Shown here piece after piece: positions 35,505-45,174 of a stretch of DNA of 64,000 nucleotides (the first letter of the stretch is position 1; each line of letters opens with the position of its first letter). Below the pieces are notes generated by a model, which had not been told where the DNA came from, searched no databases, and saw nothing but the letters and a program-made list of their open reading frames with translations. Source of the DNA: Chlamydomonas reinhardtii (Eukaryota > Chlorophyta > Chlorophyceae > Chlamydomonadales > Chlamydomonadaceae); contig NC_057015.1 in the NCBI RefSeq assembly GCF_000002595.2, forward strand, positions 1,524,718 through 1,588,717, given 5' to 3'. Position numbers and translations under genes: made by a program.

Positions 35505-36112
35505 CTATGCCGTCATGAATTGCCCCGCGGGAGGGACCGCCTGTGGAATGTGAAGGTGGCAAGAACGAATGAAAGGCAGGCAGGGCAGTTGCCGCATCAG
35601 CCGGGTCAGGGCCGTCGCCCGTGGTCAACTTCAAAGCAGAGTGACTAACCCAAGCAAGCAGGTATACGCAAACAGTCCTTGAGACCGCAGTCGAAGCATG
35701 GTCAACACAAGCGCGCTTGGATTCTGGTACATCGGCGTGACAGAGCTCCGTGAACACGAGATTGCAGCACCGGGAGACCTAGACAGGCCGCCCTCAAGAG
35801 CTGGAGACGCACCCCGTCTGTGGCGCTTGGTGCTTTCTTTCCCTCCGGGACGTCGTCCGCCTTGCAGCAGTTGCAGCAGCGGCAGCATCCGCACTTGCCG
35901 CGGCACAGTCCCTTGCGGTCGCAGCAGCATTGGCTGCGGGGGCCGGAACGTACCGTATACGGACAAGCAAGGCGCGTGTAACTCGTGTATCAGGCTTCAA
36001 TCCAGCGCCCCGTCTAGATATCTCAACGCACTCCCATCCCGACTTACCAGATGATGGCTGCTGCGCACAGCAGGAAGCCGAACAGGATGACCATCATGCC
36101 AATTAACGCGAC
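35505..36112 (-). CDS. Small cysteine-rich single-span membrane protein (5' exon not found)
   Basis: Three minus-strand exons fit together with correct phases: 36112-36048, 35933-35813 and 35540-35505. The first follows an acceptor with a long C tract and encodes a hydrophobic helix (VALIGMMVILFGFLLCAAAI). The second encodes a tail with 12 cysteines or more in about 25 residues (core CGCCRCCNCC), then KADD and a short polar segment. The third adds GQFMTA and a TAG at 35507-35505. A Cys codon is split TG|C at the first junction. The initiating exon is upstream (above 36113) and I could not place it; alternatively translation starts at the ATG ATG inside the helix. The layout resembles small Cys-rich tail-anchored proteins that bind metal or are palmitoylated, but no family is assigned. 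Confidence 0.6.
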
Positions 36113-37366
36113 CTGGATGAGGCCCGAACGAGTGCGGGGTGGTGGTGGGGGGGGGGGAGAGGTGGCAGTGGCGCAGGCACCAGTTATGTAGTGCTTCGGG
36201 GATCGAGACCGAAGTCGCCAAGGTGTACAGGACAAGCACTTGGCATTCTGTTTTCCTTGCTTTCATCCAAGCTGCGTCCGTCCCGTCGCAGGGATTCCTT
36301 GCCCATGCGAACAGCTCCCCACACCCGCCTTGCCCGCATCTTTCTCTATCATCCCTAGTACTAAGCGTCCCAAACCCTTGCCATGCTCACAGCCCATGTG
36401 TTCCTTGTGACGAAGCTGAGGGAGGACTCGTCCTGCCCTTTGTGGTAATCAATTTTGCCAATTGCATTCAATACGTCATCGGCTGTGGTATTTAGGAAAA
36501 AGTCTGCTACGCTAGTAGGCGAGGGGGATGCCATTCTGTTGCTGGCTTCGTTTGAAGCTATGGAAGAAGTTGCATCACGTACATATAAATGTGTGTTCGA
36601 GCTCGGGCTTGCTGTGTGTATCTTCGCTGCAACTTGCCCGGCGGAATCAAGGTCAGCTCACTTTGACTGGCGGGATGGAGGCGAGGCGGAAGGGGCCGGT
36701 CAAGCGGGACACTTATCCCCGGCGCCTTCCCCCTTTCCAGCTATCCAGCCACAGTGCTTGCCAGAGTCCATTGGCAACAGTTCCCTGGTCTGGTGCTAGA
36801 GGTCAGCCACTTGGCCGTGAAGGCGCTAGTGCACGTCATGGGGGTAGCGGGGGGAGGGGGGCACGTCCTGGCACGACCGGCCCTGACCGGCCAGGCAAGA
36901 CTAGGGGCACCGGTCTAGGGGTCTTGTGACAAAATATGCATATTGTGAATGCGGCTAGTCAGTTCGGATGCAGACCCCGAGGCATTGGCGCGCCAAGTAG
37001 AGTGGAAAGAGGGGTTGCGGGTGTTCGTGCCAATGGAGTCCCTGAGCGCCGCAGACCCTTGCAAACTCCCTCGCAATCGCATTATGCATAATCGCTCATA
37101 CGTATAACAATTACGCCATACAGCAAACATAATGCGGTAGCTGTCCTTGTCCTCGTTGACCGCGCCAGTCCATTGTTTCTGCTCTTGCCGAACACCACGG
37201 CGAATGGCGCCAGTGCTCCTCCAGGTATGTCTGCATACATCGTAGCACAGTGTCAAGCACCTAGCGTTACGAAGGACCTGATGAGCTTTCAGCAATGGGC
37301 ATGCTAAAGCCGTTGCCTTGACGTCTTCCACTCTCGGTCACACCACGTTCTGCAGGCATTTGCAGG
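36113..37366. other. Divergent spacer upstream of the Cys-rich (-) and 37367 (+) genes
   Basis: It should contain the missing 5' exon of the minus-strand gene and both promoters. A run of 11-12 G at about 36147-36158 is, on the minus strand, the C tract of the acceptor at 36113. No confident exon is seen in the rest. Confidence 0.45.
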
Positions 37367-38347
37367 ATGCCTTGGCTACAGGGTAATAGAATCGACGAAG
37401 CAGGTAAATGGGCGTCTATTGTGGGTCCCGCGTCTCCGGGGCACCACACACACGACCTTCGCGCCCCTACACAGGAGGGAGGCCGCCTTGCAGCGCCTGG
37501 CGCACCGAAGAGCGATGCTGCCGTCCAACCATCGGGCGGTCATGCTGTGCGCGCTAGCTCAAATGGTCCCATGATGGGCGCCGGCAGCTCTGCAAGCACG
37601 TCGCAGTCGGTCCGCGAGTCCACAACTGCCGCGTTCCGACTCCCCAAGAACGAGGCCTACTTCTCGCCGCTGTCGGTCAACATGAGCAAATCAGTCAACC
37701 TGAGGAGCAGCGTCAACTGCCTGCACCCCGCCATGGCGCCAGACGCAGCTGCCGCCCTTGGTGGCCATGGCACTGCTGTGGTGCATATCTCGCGCAACGG
37801 ACTGTTGAATGCCTCCGTCGCCATGGCTGCGTCCACGCCCTCAACCCCGCTGCAGCCCTGCCAGCTGGCGCTGATGCCGGCGTTCGCCAGCCCGCAGCCC
37901 ACGATGGCACGACAGCCCCAGGCTGCGGCGCGCGCGCCCCTGCAACCCCTTGCCGCTGCCCCCCAGCAGGCAGTACCCGTGGCACTGGCTAGCTCTGCCC
38001 ATACCGGCAACCAGGCGCAGCCACAGCCGGAGCAACAGGCGCCTCCGCAGCAGCGCCCGCAGCCACAGCCGGAGCAGCAACCCGCCGCCCAGCCGCAACG
38101 TCACGGCCGGCAGGCCTCGGTGGCAGAGGCCTACGCCTCAGAGGACCTGGACGAGGCGTGGCTGGTGGTGCTGGGAGACCTGGAGCAGATGCTGGCGCAG
38201 CGGGGGCAGCCCGCGCTGGGGGCGCCGGAGCGGGCGGTCGCCATCCGGCGGCTCATCGAGTTGACGGGCAGCCGCGGGCTGCAGTTTGCGCTGGAGACGG
38301 CGCTCAAGGAAGTGCTGCGGCACCGGTCAGCGGCCAGCCGCAAGTAG
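37367..38347 (+). CDS. Unknown protein with low-complexity N-terminus and ordered C-terminal ~70 residues
   Basis: One continuous frame of 326 codons ends in TAG at 38345-38347. Codon bias is strongly algal from about 37480 onward. The middle is rich in Gln, Pro and Ala (QPQPEQQ-type runs at about residues 215-250). The last ~70 residues are helical-looking and well ordered: EDLDEAWLVVLGDLEQML, a short loop, then AVAIRRLIELTGSRGLQFAL and ALKEVLRHR. The start is uncertain: the ATG at 37367 is the first in frame, but a GTAAAT donor-like site near 37402 and an acceptor-like CTACACAG near 37471 suggest that the first ~35 codons may be 5' UTR or intron. I do not recognise the family. Confidence 0.6.
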   Translation: MPWLQGNRIDEAGKWASIVGPASPGHHTHDLRAPTQEGGRLAAPGAPKSDAAVQPSGGHAVRASSNGPMMGAGSSASTSQSVRESTTAAFRLPKNEAYFSPLSVNMSKSVNLRSSVNCLHPAMAPDAAAALGGHGTAVVHISRNGLLNASVAMAASTPSTPLQPCQLALMPAFASPQPTMARQPQAAARAPLQPLAAAPQQAVPVALASSAHTGNQAQPQPEQQAPPQQRPQPQPEQQPAAQPQRHGRQASVAEAYASEDLDEAWLVVLGDLEQMLAQRGQPALGAPERAVAIRRLIELTGSRGLQFALETALKEVLRHRSAASRK

Positions 38348-39735
38348 GGTGCTTGTGTGATGTGTGGTGCACAGACTGCGTTGGGTTGTCGGTGCGGCGT
38401 AGGGTGCATCTCCAGTGTGGTGTGAGGGCAGAGCTGGCGGAGACGAAGTGCAAAAGCTGAAGAGGTGCAGGCGTGTCCTTTGAGGCATTCATGGGGAAGG
38501 TGGTCAGGGGGCTAACGGGTAAGCAGCCCTGGCGATACCGTAGTGCCGTAGCACGTGAATGGGCTGCATTCATCAATTGCCGCGTTTTGAATTGGTTCAT
38601 AGGGCTAAGCAGCAACTTAGTGCAGGTAGTCTGCAATTTGGCGGGACCAATTTGACGTACTGCAAGTAGTACTGTATGTAGACATGATGTGCGTACCTAG
38701 CTTAGAGAAATGTCCAGGCGTGCCCCCCTCCCTGGGCATATGTTAGCCAGGTTGGCGGCGTCCTGAAGCCTTGAAACCCACACCACCCGCCGCTGTAGAA
38801 CGGTCGTCCCCGACGACCCCGTGTGTTAAAGAGCACAAGGACCCCGTGTGTTTGTGTTTGTGTCCAAACTGGCTTGTGTCCACTATGACCGTGACTGGGT
38901 TAGAGCCGATGCACTCGTGCACCCTGCGCACACTCTGCATTACCGTGTCTTGTGCACAGCACACGGTAATGTCACGTCAGACGACTGGATGCAACCCTGT
39001 GCGCCTTGTGCGACCACCGCCCGTAATGCCCTGCCTACCTACACACGGCTTATCACCAACATCGGGAGATTGAGAGAATACGTACATGCATGCCAGCGCG
39101 TGACTGCCTACAACACCTACTCTACCGTAAGCGGCATGCGCCAGGATGAATACTGTCAGAGTTCGGCTTCATTGCTAATATCAGTACCCGCCATCAGTGT
39201 CGCTTGTCAGTGCACAAAGCAGACACCCCTAAAATTTCTCTGCGGTGACGCCCGATGCATGCTACCAACGGCCCCCGGCCCACAATACCTGTCAACCCTG
39301 CGGCCTTGTACTCAAGCGCCGCTGTGTCTCGCTGCATGAGCTCAAGCCAACCACTCTCCACGACAGCAACCAGCTGCATGCTACCCTGTCCACCTCCATC
39401 AAACCACAGTACTCTCAGCTCTGCGACACTTATGAAACAAATCTGCGCGATCTATGCACCCGGCTATGATGCTATTGCCGAGTACTATGCCTTGGCGTTT
39501 CGGTGGTGCGACTTCTTCAGTGCTGTATTGGGCTGGTAGTAGGCGGGGCCGGGCGCGTTGGCAGCCGCCGCGTAGGACCTGTAGGACCGCGGCGCGAGGG
39601 GCAAAGTTCAGACCAGGGTTTGTTCATAATGGCGCAGCTCCGCAGTGTGTTTGAAATGCACAACAGTCTACGACGAGTGCGTGGCAGCATTGGTGTTGCC
39701 AGTACACGCCTTGGCGGAAAGCATACCGCAGTCTT
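38348..39735. other. Convergent spacer between the 37367 gene (+) and the STPG gene (-)
   Basis: About 1.4 kb of lower-GC sequence containing 3' UTRs. TTACA at 39736-39740, just inside the right border, is TGTAA on the minus strand and sits about 70 bases after the STPG stop. No exon is recognised. Confidence 0.5.
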
Positions 39736-39810
39736 TTACAGTTGCAAGCCATCTACGATAGACCCCGCCCGAACTCCGGGCAGTGCTGGCAGCCAGTCCG
39801 GTGCCGGCGC

Positions 39811-42031
39811 TCACCTCTGCTCCATGCTTTCCGCGTGGCCTGCACTGCGACTCCGGAATGGTGATGACACGCCCTTGGGCGGGCTGCGTGAGCCCAGGGG
39901 CGGGTGCGAGGGCGACAGGTAGTCATGCGCCACCCGGTCCCCCGCACTGACCAGCACCTGCTTGGCGCCAGGCCTGTGGGCGGGGGAGGACAGGGAGCGA
40001 CAGCAGCAGCGGGGAGTGACAGGGCCGAGTGAGCAACGGACTGGTAGTCTGGTACGCATTGAGCACGCGTACAAAACATCGGACCTACGCCTGTACGTGT
40101 GTTGACCGCGACCAGCAGCAGCCATGCACCCACCCACCCACCCACCGTTGCGAGTGCTCAGGGAACTGGAAGGCTGGGCTGGGCCGCTGGCCCTGGCGGC
40201 TGAGCTTTGACCGGATGGAGGCGAAGTCCTGCAGCTCGTAAGCGCCGGGGCCCGGCCCTGCGTCGGGCTTGCCTGCCGCCACCGGCGCCCCGAACAGAAG
40301 CGTGTCCAGGTTGGTTGCCATGGAGCCCACGGAGGCGGCGCCGCGGCCGCCGCCGGCTCCAAAGGAGGAGGTGCCACCGCGGGAGCCGCCCTTCCCCGAC
40401 AAGAGCTTGTTCTTTTCCCAGGGGTCGCCCTGAGACAGACGCAGGAACAAGGGCGGGGTAGCGGGAGACCTCGGCACATGCTGCGCAGCACCCACGTAAC
40501 CCACCTCCGATATGCCAACCCGCGGCCCTGCAACACTGCGCCCTCACAACTCCACGCTCACTACACCACTCGCCAGTACTCTTGATCCCCCCTCCCCGCC
40601 TCCTCCGGCCCCCGTCCCCGGTTCTGAGTCTCTCTGAGTATTGAGCGTAGATTATCCCACCCCCGGTCCCGCTGCCCCCGCATGCCGCACGAGCCCCGCG
40701 CCACCCGCCCTTATGTCCAGTCCTCACCAGTTCGTAGCTGGTAGACGCCGGCGCCTCCAGGTTGCCGGCCAGGATGAGCTCGTGCCCCCCAGATGACTTG
40801 AAGGCGGAGGAGGCGCCCGGGCGGCTGAGGTAGTCCACGCGGTTGCCGGTGCGTGTCACGCCCGTGCTGTCGTACGCCCCCGGACCCAGGTGCGGCAGGT
40901 CGCGCTCAATGGGCACTCGCGGCGCTGTCGACTGCGTGGTTTGCAGGGCAAAGGGTTTGTGAGCACACTGGGTGGAAAGACAGCAGCTAGCTGCAGGCTG
41001 CGCATTGGAGGCGTGCGCACTGCCGCGCGCGCACGCGTGTGCGCTACATCACCACACGCACCCTGCGCCTCTTTCCTCCAGCGCCGCTCCACATACCCAG
41101 ATCGGATACTTATGCGCTCCATCCAACATGCCGCTCACCTTGTCCTGGAAAGCGGCCGACGTCGACGCCCGACTGAAGCTGCGATCCTCCAGCGCCTGCT
41201 GTCGCCGGTAGTCCCCGGGCGATGGCCCCGTGTAGTATACCCGGTTCTCGAATCGTCGGGCGCCCGAGGCCATTGGACCATAGCCCTTTTTCCCTATGGA
41301 CTCCACTTTAGATTCATGCAGTGGCGTGGGTGTGGAGTTGTAGGAGCCGGGCCTGTTTGAAGGGGCGAGCGGCAACCAGGGGTGGTTAGACAATAAGCAA
41401 AGCCGCGTGCAAGCTGTGCGCGCACGGCCGACGATGTGTAAAGCGGGTAGACCACGCCCTGTCAATAATTAATTCGGTCCAGAAGGCCCATCGCCGACCC
41501 CTTCCGGCTTCCCAAATAGGTTTGAGGTGTATGCAAACAGATTGTATATGCTCTGCGAAGGGGAGGAAGTGCCCCGCAATCCTCCGCAATCCGACCATTC
41601 ACTGCTCCTTCACTGCTTCTCCACCTCCTCCGCAATCCGACCATTCACTGCTCTGTGATCCGCGCGCGAGCGCCGTAACGGATCACACCACGCAGTACTC
41701 CCCCCGGGGCCAAACCCCTACCCTCTTTTGCATTGGATTCGGTTTAGTTTGGACGGGTGGCCAGCGGCGCGGCGTTTGACGGTCCTCCAGTCCTCCTTCC
41801 AGGGACCGGCCCAAAGGGACCTGTAGCTTACCCAGGGTTGTCGTTGTCGGTGTCGCCAAACCGCCTGCTCTCCACGCTGAACCCCTTCTTCTCGCGTGCC
41901 CCGGTGTACAGGATGGTCTCAAACTTCGCGGGAATGGACGACACGGGCTTGTACCCCGGTACCGACTTTAGGGGCGCTGTCACTGGCCCCTTATGGATTT
42001 GCCCTTTCCTCGTGTCGCTTTCCTTAGCCAT
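39811..42031 (-). CDS. Sperm-tail PG-rich repeat (SHIPPO/STPG) protein
   Basis: Five minus-strand exons are proposed: 42031-41832, 41352-41139, 40931-40728, 40429-40146 and 39973-39811. Phases are 2, 0, 0 and 2, giving 354 residues from MAKESDTRK to MEQR, stop TGA. The protein is a chain of PG-x-Y repeats: KSVPGYKP, NPGPGSYNS, SPGDYRR, LGPGAYDS, SRPGASSAF and GPGPGAYEL, then PGAK. Interspersed AF...K pieces are typical of STPG1/MAPO2-like proteins. STPG proteins bind microtubules, and several are ciliary, which fits a ciliated alga. The length is close to that of human STPG1 as I recall it. The last donor-like GTGAGC overlaps the stop codon, but a TGTAA on the minus strand at 39740-39736 supports ending here. 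Function in this organism is inferred, not shown. Confidence 0.85.
41581..41653. repeat. Duplicated 27-mer in STPG intron 1
   Basis: The same 27 bases, beginning CCTCCGCAATCCGACC, occur at 41581-41607 and 41627-41653 as a direct repeat with a 46-base period, inside the first intron of the STPG gene. Confidence 0.9.
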
Positions 42032-45000
42032 TTTCGGCGCCACTCCGTGCCGGTGTTGTCTAAGCTTCAGCTATTTTGCCCCAGGCTGATTCTTAATTGA
42101 TACGCTATGATGTGACAATACTATTACAGTACGCTGGAGGTGAGCCACAAAGTGGCCTTCGAAGTGCAAAGTCTAATTTGCGAGCGTGCCCGTCGCCGTG
42201 GCTGATGTGTTGTGGACAAATCAAAAGCGTTCAGAACCTATAACGATGAGCATATACCAGTCTGGTTGGGACGCGAGGCTGCGGGTGCGATGGCTGGTGC
42301 CCGGGATGACAATCGTCCCGAAATAGAGCTGAGGAGATGCCATCAATGGCAATGAATTCTTACGGACCTTAAGGCACATGCAGATGGGGAAAGTTATCAG
42401 GGTGCTGGAGAACATGCATCTGGGGTAGATAGGAAGTGCGCTAGGGGCTACTCCGTGGGGCCACTCCGGGGCCTGGTGTCCGAGTCGCTGAGGCACGAAC
42501 CCAACGGAGGCGGAGACACCGTCCGCTGGACCCTGGCCAGCCCTTCTGACAGCACCCCCATTCAATGAGGCCTTGTAAAAAGCGCACATTTGCTTGTCTA
42601 TCGGCCGGTTGCCGGTCCACCCGCAGCTAGATCGTAGGCGTGCTCCCACGGCGTGCTCCCGTAGCGCGCCCGCAAGCTCTCGCTTTAGCGGTACACTAGA
42701 CCCCACGGACGCGTCTTGGCGCAGCCATTGCATTTACAACAACGCACACATACATACGCGTGCTTCTCATCATACCTGGGTTTACGCATTGCACCCTACC
42801 TCCACTGAAGTAGCGAGGCAACGCCATCCGCTCCAGCCATGTGTCCGAAGGGCAGACTGCAGGCGAAACCACCTGCATATAGTTTTCTGGGAGCTTAAGC
42901 CGTAAAGCAACCCAATAAGCTAAGCGAGCGAGTGGGTTCGCGTGTGACAAGGCAGTTGAAAAGCTCGCTCCATAAGCGCACACCGCGCCCGCGTGGCTGG
43001 AGTCGTCGCTTGGACTACTGTGAGCTTGCACGTCGTGGCAGGCGCCGTTTCAAGTTCGGACTTGTGTCTGCCAGCTACCCCGAACTCAGCATGGTAACCG
43101 CCACGGTTCTGGGCCACACCGCGCCGCTGCATCGGACAGTACGGGCACAGCGGTCACGTCATGTATGTGGAGCAATGTCGGTGACCAGCAATTGAAGGTT
43201 ATCCGCAACTCCGCGGCCGGCAACCTTCGCATCAACGGCCGGCCCCACCCGACATGCGCCGGCGCACACCTGCGCAACAGCCGCGGCCTTGGCAGGCGGC
43301 GTCGATGTAGCCTCCGGCGACTATGAGCTGCGGCCACAGTGCTCAGGTGCTTGAGCAGTTTGCTGCGGTGTCGGACTACCCTAAGCTATTCCGCGCGCTG
43401 ACGCTCGTCTCGTGCGGCAATCTCAGGTCGCCGGCGACGGCGCCGTTGGGGCTGGCCCTTTTGAGGAGGCCACACAGCAGCCGTATGACTTATCAGCTTG
43501 GAGTGAAGGAGATGAGCGAAGCGGAGTGAAGAAGTGATGCTGCAAGCCTGTTGTATGCAGGCAAACGCGGCAGGCATAGAAGAGAAGCTAGATCAGTTGT
43601 GCGGACGGCGGGCTCACATGCAGGAGTGCTGGCCAAGGTGCTGGCACTGGATGGCAATGTATCGAATCCTAGGCGGCCAGGGCACATAAGCCGTAGATTT
43701 ACACTGTGTGTGACAGTCCAGATGACGACGTGGTGTTGATGCACTCGTGGGCATGCGCAGGGCATGCGAACCAGAGTAAAGGGATAGGCAACTTTTGCAA
43801 AATGCCATCAAGATGTGTCATATGCATGTGCAACGGCATGCAGATAGGGGGCTGTTCAGAAGCCATGCCGTGCCTACGGCGCGGCAGCGCCCGAGACAAG
43901 GTATGCAGGCATTATTGCATTGGTTGACGAGTGTTGCGGAACTAATTGGTTACAAGAGGGACCGTAGTTGAATTGATGCCACATGCATCGTCGCACTTCA
44001 AGCATACTCTTGTGGGCAAATGCACCAGTGGACTCCATGCATTTGCATGTGTCAACTTTGTAGGGCTGCCAGCGTTTAACTTGCAAGCATGCCTGTGAGC
44101 TTCATGTGGCCCTCAACGCGTCAAATTTCCGGTGGCTGGACGTGCAAGGCTAGAGGTGCTCCCAGAGTTACGTATCTGTTTATGCTAGAGGTGTAACTGA
44201 CATCAGACAACATACCACAAAATCGCCTGCGCGTTCGCCCGCTGCCGTGCGTGAAAGCAGGACAGACACAGCACGCACCACACATCCAACCAATGAGCTC
44301 AAGCATGGCCGCCAGGGCCCACATTTGTCTATGTCAGTCCTAACTTTAATCCAACAGCCGTCACTGTGTCCAGCATTGTTCAAAAGCAGCACCAGCACCA
44401 GCAGCGTGACGGCGAGCACCAGGGGAGGTGCTTGACGAGCACCGCCTTGTCGATTGCCCCAGCTACCATTTTGGGGTCTGTACCTTCGCCCCTGCGTTGG
44501 CATCGTGGCTGTCTCGATAAACCGTGACGCCATCAAGCCCACCTAACGATGATTCACATCCATGCACAGCAGACACCGCTGTCACAGCCACTGTGACGAG
44601 GCCAACGTCCCCAAGGCTCCGCGTACGCCGGAAATACCACCGCTCAATCCAAGAAACAGGACAGTTTGCATACGCATACAGGGGCTGCCGGAAAAGGAAT
44701 GCCCCGCAGACCGCAGCAGGCAAGACACGTGCGCGAAGCGTGTAGCTCCCCACTTGCTTGCCATGCGTAACCTGCCACTTTGGAATGGATGCGAGATTCA
44801 CGTCGACGGCGGCGGGTCCTAAAACCAACGACAGAGTTTATGTCCAGCAGTTTAAAACGTCAACAAAGGAATACGTGTAGCATCCTGTCATAATCGTGTG
44901 CACCCCCAAGACATCCGGCAATGCATCTCCACAACTACCACCACTGCCTCGCCCGATGCAGCTCACAGCTCAAGTCTACCGCCACCATTATCTGTCCCGT

Positions 45001-45174
45001 CAGCAACCCAGAATGCGGGCACGCCCCACATACACCATCCGCACCACACAGCCCCGCACCCGTGCATGCATTGCTGCTGACAGGCTCAGGCAGACGAACG
45101 CCTGCGCTTTATTGGTCATGACCTGCCCGGCCCTCCCACACATGCACCACCCACACACATATGCAGATGCCTGC
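42032..45174. other. Spacer between the STPG gene 5' end and the USP-domain gene 3' end
   Basis: About 3.1 kb. It should hold the STPG promoter and the 3' UTR of the minus-strand gene to the right. Most of it is lower GC. A GC-rich island at 43000-43500 with coding-like composition is listed separately. Nothing else is recognised. Confidence 0.5.
43000..43500 (+). pseudogene. Possible remnant of a protein-coding gene
   Basis: This island has coding-like GC bias in several short plus-strand pieces that lie in different frames, such as VIRNSAAGNLRINGRP near 43200, SGDYELRPQC near 43315 and LEQFAAVSDYPKLFRALTL near 43350. The pieces do not join through clear splice sites. It could be a decayed gene copy, a poorly resolved small gene, or chance. 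No family is recognised. Confidence 0.3.
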
